This document shows positions 1 to 12,946 of a stretch of 64,000 nt of DNA, piece by piece; positions within the stretch are counted from its first letter, which is position 1; every line of letters starts with the position of its first letter. Made by a program: the position numbers and the translations under genes. This DNA comes from Owenia fusiformis. Lineage: Eukaryota; Annelida; Polychaeta; Sabellida; Oweniidae. The notes under the pieces are model-generated. The model made no database searches and was not told where the DNA came from. It saw nothing but the letters and a program-made list of their open reading frames with translations. Where the stretch lies: NCBI GenBank assembly GCA_903813345.2, contig CAIIXF020000003.1, positions 13,654,931 through 13,718,930 on the forward strand, given 5' to 3'.

Positions 1-1614
1 TCGTAGGACTGGCAAGAACGGGTAAGAACTAGTATAGTTTGGTGTGATAGGGGGGTTATGATTTGAAAAGAGACAGAGATTGCATAAGCAGTTTTATTAT
101 ACTTAGGTTCGCATCAATATTATAAGTATTTTTCATTGGAGGTTAAATAAATAAAAAATTCAAATATAAAGAGGCTTTAACACGTAGTTCAATGGCGGAG
201 CTAAGGTTGCCAAACTTATGGAGGGGAGTGTAATATACGCCAAAGTGGTTTAAACTTTATATGGGGCCTTTAACTCTCTTAGTGCCGGTGCGACTTTTTG
301 TTCGTTTGACGTCTCAGTGCCGGTGCGACTTTTAGGTCGTTTTTGAAGGAAAATTGTGTAAAACTCAAATATGTTCGTATTTCCAATTCAGAAGTGATTG
401 AAAACACAATAAAACTATCTGATTACATACTTCAGTACTATACCTTATGTAAATGCCTCATATTGAGCCAATGGAATAGTGATAAGAGGAGAAATTAGAG
501 TGAAACTCGACATATTCCTCCACGTCTTGGAAATATTTTCAATATGGCGCCATTGGGGAAATCCCTGGGGAAATCCATTTGACATGTCATTTTGAAACGT
601 ATGATAATTTATTAATAATTGATAAAAACTTCAATAATGCTTGCAAACGAAAAATTTAACGATAATTTATAATCTTATTTGAAGTATTACTCAATTCTAA
701 ATGCATATCATTACAAAATGATATATATAAAGAAGTGTAACTAAAATATATATATCTTGAGAATGATCGGTTCATAGATTTAACCTACTTTTCAAATGAA
801 GATCATCCCCCAATCTTCATGTATGTTTAGCAGATTTTATGACTTATGAATGCATTCTGTATGCTATCAATTATACAAAGTAATCTGATTTGGAGCTATA
901 TTCATCAAGTACCTCGCGTGTGTCATTGCTGAAGCAGATTGGAAGTTTTCGTTTCACTTTCATTTTACAGCATACACTGCCACAAATCAGTCGTTTTTTG
1001 TTTTTGACAAAAACATGTGAGATTTTGATTTTGGAGTAAAAAAGACTTAAATTCAGACCTATCAAGTAAATACCTTGATGAAAATGTTGAAGAGGATGTC
1101 ATGGATTCGATTTATTCAGAAATGATCACATCCAATGTTGTCAGTTCACCGGAAAAGGAGGTTTCCTGTACAATGAATTTATTTACTGAATTTTCCCCAG
1201 TTGTTTACATTGATTCAGTACATGTCCATGTGAAATTGGGCCTTGTGGTGTATCCAATGGCATCTTTGATAGGTAAGCATGATATCTATATTCCTTGTAA
1301 AAACTGAAATCGTAACAACTATCCAAGTAGTTCATTGTTTATGTACTTTTACTCTCAGCAGACTACATGTACATAATCTTAGTGTACCAGAAGTACTGCA
1401 TGATTTCAATGACATACAATGACAGAGCACTGTAATATCAATGGTTGCGGAATATCAGATAGAAATTCTTTTGATCACCACGGTAAGGTATTCTGTACTC
1501 ATTCATTTATTATTGAATGCATTTGATTCTTTTCTAGGCATTCTAGGAAAATACGTATGCTGCGGCAAAGTAGCAAAATGTTGGTTTGTCAGCAAAGAAA
1601 GTAGGGGAAGGATG

Positions 1615-1740
1615 AGTGGACCGATGCTAACATACCCGAGAAAGCTTTCGTTGGACTCCTGCTGTATATCTGGTGTCATCAGAAAGACATACTGGATGCT
1701 AGTCCATAGATACCATGAACATTGGAAAGTAATGACCAGA
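1615..1740 (+). pseudogene. Possible piggyBac-type transposase fragment
   Basis: One frame reads DEWTDANIPEKAFVGLLLYI, like the 'W.D.....ELKAFIGLLLLMG' segment of piggyBac transposases. The frame has stops on both sides and no further domain is seen, so this is at best a short degraded scrap. Confidence 0.25.
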
Positions 1741-2639
1741 AATAGATAAAGGAGGTACATATGTATGACTTGTTTTAACTTCCCAAATAACAAAATCAAG
1801 AAGAATATATTTTTTCGCAGTTTTGAAATTTTGTGTCCATTTATTTTCACTAACTTTCAGTTTTCTGAATTTCATGGCTTTTACTTTTTGTAGATTTGGG
1901 AACAAATTTTTCCAATTTTTTAAATTTCTTTGATTGAAATCTTTTAGAATCCAACTTAAAATTAAGAAAACAGTACCATTCTACCTTTTTTCACCAAGCA
2001 CTAGACTAAAATTTATATTGTGCGAAATTGAACTATTGGGATTTCACGGCTACTTTATTCTCTCCAATGAGAGCATACTGTACTTCCCAAGATGAATCAG
2101 TTGAAATTGAATCAGTCGAAGGGATAGGTAGAAAAAATATCGCCAATAATCTTTTTACAAGATGTTATCACTGAGCTGGGGTTTACATACTGTACAGCTC
2201 CCATATATCTTTCTCTGAATTAGATTAATCATATATCATTCAATAATAATCAAAACTATAATGCATTAAACTTTGTGTTTTCTTGAGATCATGAAAGTCG
2301 CATGTACTTTATTGATACTATGTGTTCATTTAATAGAATACAGTATTACATTTTGTGAATCTTCAAAAAATCATGAAAAGTGCAAATATAATTGAACAGG
2401 AAATTTACAGAGAATACAGTATATCATGCTAGATTCCCGGGACTAGATATTGTAATACAGTACATGTATTTTTTCCATGCAGATACTGTGCAAAGTATGA
2501 AGCAGCAAATACAGTATAATAACAATTATCATAAACATAGCCATCATTTTATTTGACAAAAAAATAAATGTCCAATACACGAGATAAAGTTTGGTCGGAA
2601 TATCAATTTCCTAAATCATTTCAGATAGCAAAATATATA

Positions 2640-3097
2640 CAGTAAAACCTGTCTAATCCGAATGCCAGTAGGGCTGGCTAAAAGCTTTGAGATTTTGAGG
2701 TGGTTTCATCTGCAAGATTCTTGCTTTTGAAGAAATATAAATGCATAAAATCATTCTGAATTAACATTAATACTTTTATTGACAACATAGCTTTGTTCCA
2801 AAGTCATGCCAGAGAAACCAATTAAGATTGAGATCATTTGTTGTTTTTTCAAAAGTTTTGATAGCATAAGAAATCAGTGTTAAATTGAAAATACGTGAGC
2901 AGTTTTGCAAGAAATATGTGATATTTTGTGAAAAGTGTTCATTTAGACAGGTTATTTTTCAAATATGAGTGTTCATTGTTCGAATTAGAGGTGTTCAGAT
3001 TTCAAGGTTTTCTTAACATCGGAATCAATGGGAGGATAGATTTGGACTTGAAAAAGTGTTCGGATTAGCCAGGTGTTTGGATATACGGGTTTCACTG
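2640..3097. mobile_element. pogo/Tigger-like MITE
   Basis: Begins CAGTAAAACCTGTCTAATCC and ends with the related inverted sequence GGATATACGGGTTTCACTG, flanked by TA on both sides. CAGT-A-AACC termini with TA duplication are typical of pogo/Tigger elements. 458 bp, no coding potential. Confidence 0.65.
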
Positions 3098-4371
3098 TAT
3101 TCATTTTTAGTCCCCTCAAAAAAGCAGAAATCTGTTCTTGTTGAAAAAGGTGAGGTTTTGTTTTGTCAATTTCTAACAAATAACTTGAGCTATTTTTATT
3201 AAGTGTTCAAGAAATGGAGTTCAGATTCAAAGGATAAAGTGAGTTCATTCAGAAAACAGAAATTCACAGGACATCCATTTCAATACTTTTATTGTTCACA
3301 GTGACATCAATAATGACATGAATGAGAGCAGTTCATTTTATTATTTAAGTTAGTGAAAATAGGATCCAAAAGAAACCACAGCAAGTTAAGATTTAAGCCA
3401 AAGAGCAAATTTTGTATTTATTTGTGACATAATTTTTACAATTTTATGCAAAAACCTTGAAAAAATAGTTGTCTCTCCTGCCTAATACTCATAGCCAACT
3501 ATACTTGCAATTGCAAGGTATATTTATTCATGTTTCAATTTTGTTTTCCAGAGATACATAGCTTAGTTACAACTCTCATGGGAGCAGTGCAGTACAAAAA
3601 TCAACCTGAAATGGTACACACAAATATTAAAAGAACAAAGTAGGAGTCGATCTAGCAGAATATATGACCACAATTTATGACTGTAGGTATGCTATTTATG
3701 TAAAATCCCTAGTAATATTTTATTGTGAATGGCCCCATCTTTAATCATCCAAATATTATTTGTCATATTTTGAAAAAGTTGACTTTTTATGAAAACATTA
3801 AATTAAGATAAAAAGTGTCAATTGCATCACATTTTGATAATAACAATGGGAAATAATACTTTCACAAATCGCCCTATGAGAATAAAAATGTCCCAACTCA
3901 CATTTTTGTGAAATGGAGAAATCAGTTTTTGAAAGTTTAGTCATCTGTTACTTCAATACTATCCATATGTCATTTGTTAAATTTTTATATATTTTTTTTG
4001 TATCAAAAATGTGTGTATATTCACTGAAGAATTCATGAAGATTTTCTAAGCCAATTTTTGAGAATATTAAAAATGGAGAAACACTAACATCGAAAGATTA
4101 AAGCTGAGCTATGTCCATTTTGCTATGTATTTTCAATGGACACAAATTTCTCTAATCGTTATTTTTTCAAAAAAAATCTCATTTTTTCAAAAATGGCACT
4201 TGGGACATTATTCTCATACAACGAAATATAAGCCAATGTGGTTTAAACTTCACACAGTGCCTTGAATGTCAACCTAATTTCAACCATAACGTGTAAAGAC
4301 ATAAACATACCAGTCATCAAAGTCACATTAAATTCCAGTATGGTATAATACATGGGTTTAATACATACAGT
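3098..4371. other. AT-rich stretch without recognised gene
   Basis: I see no exon or coding motif. At its right end (4225-4260) it contains a diverged copy of the sequence just left of the large element (225-265), around GTGGTTTAAACTT. Confidence 0.5.
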
Positions 4372-4838
4372 GTGGACCAAAAATGCCACTTTTTAAAAAA
4401 TGTTATCTTTTTTAATATTTGATCCAAAATCATATTTATACCCAAAGAAACTTGAGAATGCTTACTAAAATAAAATATGTCACCCGCATCTCACTTATAC
4501 ATGTGGCATGTCATGAGAAATTAACATAATTTGCATAATGTACCTTTAACTGATGCTGCCTGATGACCATCCCGCCATTAGTCGTGATGTTAAGCCCTAT
4601 GATCATAGAAGATGGGCAATGAAAAGTTGGAAGAAACTTAGCCAACGTTTCTTTGAAAATGCTATATCAGCATGGGGACCAATAATAAAACTATCATCAA
4701 AAAATGTACTCATTACATTAGCCTACTTTATTAATCAGGACCACTGGCTCTATATAATTGCTAAATTGTGTGTATGTAGGTTGGGTAATAAAAAAGTTAT
4801 AGCATTTTTTGTAAAAGTGGCATTTTTGGCTCACCCCT
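4372..4838. mobile_element. Short inverted-repeat element
   Basis: ACCAAAAATGCCACTTTTTA near 4376 pairs with AAAAGTGGCATTTTTGGCT near 4813. The enclosed sequence has a 116-codon plus-strand frame (4553-4903) with no family resemblance, which I do not call as a gene. Confidence 0.4.
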
Positions 4839-5559
4839 TTGTTCTGTTGTTTGATGAAATCATCCCAAAACAAGTACAAATAGTCATACATGTAATTGCA
4901 TGATATGCATATAATTTACATTCCAATTCGTTTGTTGTTTTTCAGGCAACAGCAAAGATGACTGGTACAGATTCCTGGATTCAGTTACCATTATGGAAAT
5001 AAACTTGATTTACAGATGAACAAAGAAAATTTGGAAACCAAGGCATAATGCCTTTGAAAGGAGATTGAAGGAACATCATTTAATTGACAAGATACGATAC
5101 CTGGTACTGTACATAACCTAATGAGCCTGAAGTTTAAAGTGAATGTGAAAATAAATGATTATTGTTGCAGTTTAGTGTAGGCCTACTTATAATCAGTCTG
5201 GAGAAAAGAATTGTGCTATGCCAGTAAAAATGTTTTACATTGTATTGTTCAATGTAAAACACTATTATCTGGCACAAGGAAGGCATTCTGGATCTGTAGT
5301 TAATATTACAACATCATTCGCGCTTATCTATTTGCACAAACATGAATGGCAACATATAATATTGATGCTCAACATAGCATCTTAACAAATCAACAATTAA
5401 ACTGGTGCATCGTTCTTTGTATTGGAAGATGCTTCCCAAGATATCATTCAGAGGTGAACTCCAGTAATCAAAATACAGAAAGGTGAACATGTTTCATTTA
5501 CAGGGTGGTCTATGATTATATAATTTTACTACTGTACACATCCTTATTATTGTTTCATA

Positions 5560-6790
5560 TTTTCTGAAAATAAAATACAAATACAAGCTCATAAAATAGT
5601 AAGTACGATTAATTGCTGATTCATTAATCATTCTTGATTTAGCATAGACTAGGCTAAATAATGCAGAATGGGTAATTGCGATCTTTTGAAATTCTGTATT
5701 TTTGTTTTTTTACCTGATGTTTTGTACCTGAGATTTAATATGGTTACCATAGTAACAGATATGTTAAGTGGACTAAAGTTTTTATGAACTTTGAAGATAA
5801 TGTCATCATGATGACCCATGGCAAGTTTCACAACAACTCAATATCAACTGAATGAAATATTTGTATTTCAACAATACAGTTACAAAATTTTTGCAAAATG
5901 TTCTATTTAAAAGATATTGTGTCAAATAGATGTCTATATTTGAAATCTTATCATGACATTAAGACATTATATATAAACATCTGGATACAACCCTATGCTT
6001 TATTTAATTTAGAATGTTTTATTCTGAATAAGAAATAATTCTGACATGCAACAACTATAAAAATGGCATGTAATGTGCTGATATTGCTAATACAAAACCA
6101 TTGTCTTTGAATACAGATATTTGAATATTTTCTTGTTATTAAAGATACCAAGGTGAATATGGTTACTATGGCAACCTACAACGCCCTCACTTGGTGTTAT
6201 ACATTTATCTTCAAGCCTTTGTTATTTTCATGACCCATGATAAGTTTCATTGCATTTGGTTCAGGATTAAATCTTATATCCAGGTTCATAATGGAAGTGC
6301 AAAATATGTCAAAAACCTGTCCGATTTAAAGACGATGCGGCACTGAGATGTCTGTTTTGAAACCCATTATGGCATCAATCAATCATATCCTAATATCAGC
6401 ACATCACGTTTGGATACACTATCTAGACTTGATAAATGTGTTTTTTGAGTAAGAGACGGTTCCTGTGTTCCAAAACCGAAATTAAGATGGAATGCGCTGG
6501 TACCAATAATAAGAAATATTGTCTTCAAATTGGAAAATTTCACGATTTTCATGTTTTATAAGATTTCAAGATTAATATGGTTACCATGGTAACCAGCACA
6601 GCCATTGACGTAATGTTGCACATGCATTTTCAAGCCAGTGTTATTATGATACACCATGTCAAGTTTCATTGCATTTGGTTCTAAACTAAGTCTAAAATTC
6701 AGGTTTGAATGATGGAAGTGCAAAATATGTCAAAAAGCTGTCTGATTCAAAATTAATGTGGCACTGAGATATCTGTTTTAAAATTTTTTG
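5560..6790. repeat. Three diverged tandem units of about 410 bp
   Basis: Each unit carries a TGGTTACCATGGTAAC-like core (about 5740, 6158, 6581), then a GACCCATG.CAAGTTTCA motif (about 5812, 6230, 6655). The last two also share ATGGAAGTGCAAAATATGTC. They make up the right subterminal part of the 269-6809 element. Confidence 0.6.
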
Positions 6791-6804
6791 CGGCACTAAG
6801 AGAG

Positions 6805-7033
6805 TTAAACAAATGCAAAGCGTAAACGGCAAGGGACCCTTGCCCCCCACTCCACGCTTATCGAAAATAAAGGTTTTGTGAATATGCATCAATGCCAGTG
6901 AACTTACACGAGTTTGTCCCATAGTTGATCTGAGATAAGTCTTGAGACGCTTCATAGAGCTTAAGCTGCGTTCAGCTGTTGCGGTAGAGACGGGGTAGAG
7001 TCTTGAAGGGAAGTATAGTCCAGGAAAGATCAT
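6805..7033 (-). pseudogene. hAT transposase C-terminal dimerisation fragment
   Basis: The minus strand reads YPVSTATAERSLSSMKRLKT followed by YLRSTMGQTRVSSLALMHIH, the conserved C-terminal region of hAT (Ac/ZMYM-like) transposases. Only this last part is present, so it is a fragment. Confidence 0.8.
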
Positions 7034-7144
7034 GAAACAAACTATTTTGCTTTACTTTTTTATTTTTTAAAACAATTAATTTTTTGGTTACGCGCCTGCA
7101 TGGTACCCAGCTTCACAGATTACAGCAACTTTAATCTGATCTAG

Positions 7145-7390
7145 TTATATTCTTTGGGTGAGTATGTCAAAACGAGCACCGTTATCAGAGCAGATACTGT
7201 TTATATTGCTGAATAAAACGTTCAAATGATCAAAATGCACCATATTTCTACTCAGTGGACCTGGGTTGGTATGAATATCACCTGCCCTTAAAAGTAATAC
7301 TTTTAATAGATTGCAAGATAAGATAAGGTAGATGAAGTGAATCCACGAGTAAGGTATAATGAAAAAATGGTCAAAAGGCATTTTCTAGTG
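7145..7390 (-). pseudogene. LINE (CR1/L2-like) endonuclease N-terminal fragment
   Basis: The minus strand reads LLLRAGDIHTNPGPLS, then HLNVLFSNINSI and RFDILTQ. This is the start of the endonuclease domain of CR1/L2-type LINEs. GDIHTNPGP resembles the 2A-like DxExNPGP motif with His for Glu. The rest of the element is missing. Confidence 0.7.
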
Positions 7391-8878
7391 CTGCACCATT
7401 TTCTGTGTCTCATGTATTTAAAGGTGCTATAGGGAATGAGTAACGTCATAATTGAAAAGTAAGTCAGAATAAAGCGATTTTTCGTAGCAACAAGTAATTG
7501 AGCTATCGCGAATACCATGTTAAGTCGATCATAACTACTAAAAGTGAACATGAACAGCATTAAAGGAGCCCACCATTGCCCTATATTGGAGTAAATCAAT
7601 ATTCATTTAACCTATACCTGACCTTCCCTACCCAGTCCAAAGGATTCCCCCAGATGCACATCGTCCAAGAATCAGCTTTTGCTAATACATGCAATCAAAA
7701 ATATAGTCATCAGCAGGTCAACTGTAACAAGTATGTTAAATTTAGTTATTCCAAATTCTTAAATATCAAGAAAAATGCATATTTCCAGAGGACAGTCAGC
7801 ATAGTAACACAAAAATATATAACATATAAAGTCTGCCAATCTACTTTTAGTTATACTCATTGAGGTAAAGTAAAATCCCAGACTAAATCAAAGGAGCAGG
7901 GAAAGTATCGCAACAGACTTTTGATAATTTTGACAGTTGATAATTTTTTTGTGAGTAGTTTCTGGCTGTAAAAAGTAAATGCTTGGGAAAGGCGAATCTA
8001 TAATCTTCAAGAAAAGTTCAAAGAATAGTTTCCAGATCAATTGGATTATCTTATAATCCATGTTTAATCCACCCATCAACAAGCTTTTTCAAAATACATT
8101 CGTCATTTTCACCATCGCCCCTCATTTTTTTTACAATTTTTCATGCAAAGTTACATTGTACTTGAACACATGTTTCATCACTTAAAATATGTAAGGAACT
8201 CCTTGTGGATTAGGATTATGATAATCCAATATAAGGGGATCCAATGGGGCTATGGTTTTAGTACAGCACACTCATATAAGATGTCATTAGTGTGCCATAA
8301 AGTTAGTTCAAAATGTTTTCATAAATGAATGGTTGGACTTGTTTGATCCCCTGCTGTTTGATCCCCTGTTTAATCAATGGAGCATAACCGCAGCATTTCC
8401 CCAAAAATTCTGAATACCTGTCAAGTTGACTGTTTAATGTTTGAGTGCAGTTAAACCTGTGTGTGTGTGTAAGTTGCTAAGAAATTCTAAATACCTCTCT
8501 TTATGATAATTTCTATGATGCCTTATTATAGCATTTACTTTGAACAGGTTTTCTGTATCTTGTTTATCAGTAATGATTCACGAGGTATACAGTGCTATTA
8601 AATTCATAAATACAGTACAAGAATTCAGTACATCATACCTTTGCCAATAATTTTAGTAAGACAAATATTTTGATCCAGCTTCTGAAAAAACATTGAACAT
8701 GTTTCTATATGATGATGTGTTATAACACACTTCCTTATTTGAGATTATCTCCAGATTGATTATTCAAATTATGAAATGAAGGATGATATGCTAAGAATAA
8801 TTTTTGCATATTCATCAATTCAAGAAATGTTATCCTAAGAAAATGTTATGAGTAACATACACTCTTACTGTTAACATT

Positions 8879-9003
8879 AGGGAGATTAAGCTTGCATATA
8901 AAATCGAAATGCCAACCTATGACCAATCGCCCATACAAATGCATCGCTAAATATTTTCCATTCACATTTAGGTTGTGAAAAACATTGCAAGCTTAAAGTC
9001 CCT
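8879..9003. mobile_element. 125-bp MITE with 3-bp target duplication
   Basis: Ends AGGGAGATTAAGCTTGCA and TGCAAGCTTAAAGTCCCT form an imperfect inverted repeat flanked by ATT on both sides. A 3-bp duplication and GGGA.. termini suit the PIF/Harbinger group; the family is not proven. Confidence 0.6.
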
Positions 9004-9256
9004 ATTGAGAGTCTCTGAAAACCACAATAAATACCATTGAGTATGTGGTGTATACTACCTTTATCATTATTTCTAAGATTTACAATAACATCTTTTTAGC
9101 AAAATGTCCGATTTTCTTCCATATAATGTGAACAAATATAAACAAACATAGAATGATTCTATTGGTTGAGTCAACAATTTCAGTTATTAGGGAGGTTAAG
9201 ATCGCACTATTTTGATGAACGTACACATGGAATGTGTAAACTTATGGTCCCCTATT

Positions 9257-10026
9257 CACGGTGTTATAGCATGACGGTTACGTCAAGGCGATTTGCAAAA
9301 TTTTGCGGTAACGATAACAAAAAATGGCGGATGGGAAAGGCAGCATGTCCTCTTTCTCGCCTGTAGGCAATATTCACAGATAAGATTTCCTTTTAAACTA
9401 GTTCCATTCGGTGACATATATATGGATGGTTATAAAGACTGGGTCAAATCTGCCAGGTGGTCTACAAGAAACAGAATATAATCTGTAAACCTACCGACTG
9501 AGATATCAAAGTTTATAAGTTTTGATCCATTCTCGTGTTGTCTCAGTACATGAGCCACTCAAAATATTAACTGTAAAAGTAAACTGTGTATAACTACTGC
9601 AAATTCAAAATACATTATTATGGCTTGGGTAGAACATATTAGGTGGTTTCCAATGCTCAATTGGCTTTGTATGATCGTATGTAGGTTACATCTATATACC
9701 ACAAGGTTTTTAGGCAATGTAGACCATGCCCTAACAACAAAAACAAAAATAAACAAAATTTCAAACTCGACAGTTTTTCTCTTATTTCATGTTATCCCCG
9801 GGCATCAATTTGCAAAGGCTACGTTCAAAATATACATTACTGAAAGTATCACCGAATGCGATTCTTACATAAATCGTTCATCCTTTCATTGATACACAGA
9901 AGTAGAAAATAATGCGCTAACCTTACTTTTCTCTTCCATCGCGGCCATTTTATTGGATAAATCAGTGAACGTAGCTGTCCAACCTCGTTTTCAGAGGTGG
10001 CGTAACCGTCATGCTATAACACCGTG
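9257..10026. mobile_element. 770-bp element, CACGGTG termini, 5-bp target duplication
   Basis: A perfect 26-bp inverted repeat starts CACGGTGTTATAGCATGACG and its reverse complement ends at 10026. CTATT flanks both sides (9252-9256 and 10027-10031). A 5-bp duplication with a CAC..TG end is the Transib/RAG pattern. No transposase inside, so non-autonomous. Confidence 0.75.
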
Positions 10027-10031
10027 CTATT

Positions 10032-11345
10032 GACTATTTTCACATCACTGGCCTCTTTTTGCCTGATTGATATAATGCCAATTGATGTAATGGTCCCCAG
10101 TTAAACCAGTTGAGAGATGGACAACATTACTGGGGGTCATAACAGTACTCGTTCATGTTCAAGTTCTCACACAAGTGTTTTACACAGTCTGTAGCCAGCT
10201 TTTACCAAGGGGTAGGAGCAGTTTTACCAAGGGCAAAGCTTTTGCCTAGGGATGAACTTTTTGACAGTTTTGGCTAAAAAATCATGCGAAGTGCTCAGAT
10301 TGGTGAGAAACTGCATCATTTTGAAAGAATCTCTTGGGGGAGCAACAGCTCCCTTTATCTCTCCCCCTCTACCTGCCTACGAGCCTGTGTACTTAACCTC
10401 TCTAATGTTCATGATCAATACTAAATGTAAAATTTTCACATTTTTCATATTTCTACTATTCATATTGACCAATCCCCATTCATGTCATTTTAACAGGTCC
10501 TTAATCCCTTGTTTTCTAGTCGTATGTGCTTTTATTATTCAGTTTCACAATCTATTGTTTTGCCATGCCAGTTTTACATGTTTGCATGCTGAGTTTGTTT
10601 TATGTAATGTTTTTTGTTCCTTATATGCTTTACACATTCACTCAATTGAGTTGGGGTGTTGCCCCATTACTAGTTAATGTTGCCTAGAGTTTGTGACTGT
10701 ACATACACAAAGTATTTCAAATATATATTTTAGAAAACATTTTATATTTGATTCCCACCCAAGGGTCTTCCGCTCACCCATTAACATAAACAAAACATGA
10801 ACTCTAATAAAAATGCCAACAAGACTGCAAGGGAAACTTAATCTATGAATTGGACTTTGCCATATCACATGTATTAGTCCCGTGACCAGGGAGGGGAGGA
10901 GGGGGGGGGGGGGGGGTTGAGAGACGATCCTCTCCCCTAGGCACATTTTCTGTCAACATCCTGCAATTTTTCACCACTTTAGTACTTTTCAAGTGATGTT
11001 CGGATGATGCTTTCATTTAATTGCTTGAACTGATGGTTTCTCTTGAAAATTCATGCACATAAGGTGATCTAGTATTTCAACACAGGACTCTGAAAGCGCT
11101 ATTTGAGCTTGAAGTAGAAGTATTCATATTATTACTGTTTGTATTATTAATCTCTATGATTTTTCAATAGGCTAACTCAGTCAGTGAATGCAAGATTAAA
11201 ACACAACACACATGAGTAATTCACCCACCAATGCATGTTATTATTGGAAAACATTGCCATCTTTTACATCACTCCTAAATTATTTTTGTAAACATGCATT
11301 TTAAGAGGTTCATTTTTTCAAAAAAAACTCAAAAACAAACTTCAT
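10032..11345. other. Interior of the fold-back element, no gene seen
   Basis: Contains T-rich sequence, a 141-codon frame at 10252-10677 with no domain or splice support, and a G-run of about 17 nt near 10900. I see no coding gene. Confidence 0.5.
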
Positions 11346-11904
11346 GGAGTTCCTTACATTTTACTTGATGAAACATGTGTTCAAGTACAATGTAACTTTG
11401 CATGAAAAATTGTAAAAAAAATGAGGGACGATGGTGAAAATGACGAATGTATTTTGAAAAAGCTTGTTGATGGGTGGATTAAACATGGATTATAAGATAA
11501 TCCAATTGATCTGGAAACTATTCTTTGAACTTTTCTTGAAGATTATAGATTCGCCTTTCCCAAGCATTTACTTTTTACAGCCAGAAACTACTCACAAAAA
11601 AATTATCAACTGTCAAAATTATCAAAAGTCTGTTGCGATACTTTCCCTGCTCCTTTGGCATCTTACATATTATGGAATGGTCATATTAGATTAAATGGCT
11701 CTTGCGTCGTAGTATCAAATTCACCCTGCCATTTGCGCAAACAAAGGCAATTGAAATGAAACCTAAAGATAGAAGCACGCATATATTATCTAAACAAATT
11801 AGTTTCTTTTACTCTGAAAATTAATATATCTAGTTGCCATGCCATTTCAGTAAAACGTACAATCGGGTTCCAATACAATTCTAATTCTAAAGGCCTAGTT
11901 ATGC

Positions 11905-12040
11905 CTCACAGTTGACTGAGCGGCGGCCGTAGCTTTCCAAACTCGAGAGGAATATTACAGCAAAAATATAGGGATAAGCAGTACGATGAAAATTTTCTAT
12001 CGATTTTGTGAAGCTACGGCCGCCATACGGCCGCCATAGA
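11905..12040. repeat. GC-rich inverted repeat
   Basis: GAGCGGCGGCCGTAGCTT near 11918 pairs with AAGCTACGGCCGCC near 12010, followed by a second ACGGCCGCCAT. Possibly the ends of a very short fold-back element in otherwise AT-rich DNA. Confidence 0.4.
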
Positions 12041-12193
12041 GCAAATGTATCTGAAGCTCTAGTAATCTTCATCCACCAAACGTGGATAGCGCCAATGAGC
12101 TAAAAGAAGAAACGATCTCTGAGGCTCCATCCAAGAAGCTAGACTTAAAACATTTTTTAAGTATTCCAAATGAAATATGTTTATAGTACGTAT

Positions 12194-12682
12194 ACGCTCG
12201 ATTACGCTGTCGGTAACAAATTGTCGGAACGTTGAAGGTACGATTTTTCTTTTTTCCTTATTTCACGCCTTGTAGGCAGAATCCCCATGACATTTTTTTC
12301 TCACAAACGTGTATCCTGCATATGTTTTAGAAAATGTACATGGTTGCGAAAAAAGCCAAGAAGACAACAGAATCGTCGATTTAATTCCTCACTTAAGTTA
12401 CATAAACGGTATGGGTTAAAAGTGCAGATCTTAACTGTTTTTCGAAATACCGTTTATGTAACTTATGTGAGGAATTAAATCGACGATTCTGTTGTCTTCT
12501 GAACTGTTTGTTCGCAAATATGTACATTTTCTTAAACATATGATACTGATACAAGTTTGTGATAAAAATGTCGTGGGAATTCTGCCTACAACGTGTGAAA
12601 TAAGTAAAAAAGAAAAATCGTACCTTCGACGTTCCGACATTTTGTTACCGAAACGAGCCGTTGGTAACCAGCGTAATCGAGT
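12194..12682. mobile_element. Fold-back element, arms of about 220 bp
   Basis: The left arm (12194-12417) and right arm (12437-12682) are reverse complements with modest divergence, leaving a loop of about 20 bp. Both outer tips carry CTCGATTACGCTG. Paired landmarks: TTAATTCCTCAC...GTGAGGAATTAA and CGATTCTGTTGTCTTC. It lies 20 bp from the donor of gene B exon 5. Confidence 0.8.
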
Positions 12683-12701
12683 GGATCACCAGTGCCATTA
12701 C

Positions 12702-12946
12702 CTCTTTGCCTAAGCTGATTTTCATCTCGTTCCATTGGCTATCGTAAATCTGGACAGTAGTACCATCAGTGGTTAAAATGGCCAGTTGTACAGTATGCGA
12801 TGAGTTCTTAGCAAGAAATTGAAATTCATGTTCAACCGGAAACGTCGGATTTTCATCGGGGATCATGCTGCATTCAAATACGACTTTGTTGATTTCCTGT
12901 TTTGGATTCGACAATGTGACATTTTTGGGTTTGTTTGGAAATTGCG
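12702..12946 (-). CDS. VWDE-like: Gene B exon 5: VWDE linker region
   Basis: 245 nt, acceptor TTTCAG|CGCAAT, donor AAAGAG|GTAATG, phase 1 in, phase 0 out. Encodes QFPNKPKN, FECSMIPDENPTF, HEFQFLAKNSS and ISLGKE, paralogous to gene A exon 7 (12 nt shorter). A fold-back element (12194-12682) lies 20 bp beyond its donor. Confidence 0.92.

Larger units (their letters stand above)
269..6809. mobile_element. Large element bounded by a 19-bp perfect inverted repeat
   Basis: TTTAACTCTCTTAGTGCCG at 269-287 is matched by its exact reverse complement at 6791-6809. The subterminal motif GTGCCGGTGCGAC occurs twice just inside the left end (38-bp spacing). Related GGCACTGAGAT motifs occur inside the right end. 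The interior holds tandem repeats and older elements and no transposase I can recognise. No convincing target duplication. It could be a composite. Confidence 0.4.
7890..11657. mobile_element. Element with about 313-bp terminal inverted repeats
   Basis: 7890-8203 reappears as a near-identical reverse complement at 11346-11657. The two arms encode the same 64-codon meaningless frame on opposite strands, which shows how little they have diverged. The 3.1-kb interior holds the elements at 8879-9003 and 9257-10026 and a poly-G run at about 10900. No transposase recognised; probably non-autonomous. Confidence 0.7.

Noticed and set aside
1101-1307. Exon-like frame ending near a GTAAGC donor
   Set aside because: The translation is not recognised and no partner exon could be found; probably part of an old element.
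4553-4903. 116-codon plus-strand frame
   Set aside because: It lies inside a short inverted-repeat element, has no recognisable domain and no splice or promoter support.
10252-10677. 141-codon plus-strand frame
   Set aside because: Low-complexity hydrophobic translation inside a transposon, no family resemblance.
7888-11694. Identical 64-codon frames on opposite strands (7888-8082 and 11464-11694)
   Set aside because: They are the two arms of one inverted repeat, not a duplicated gene.
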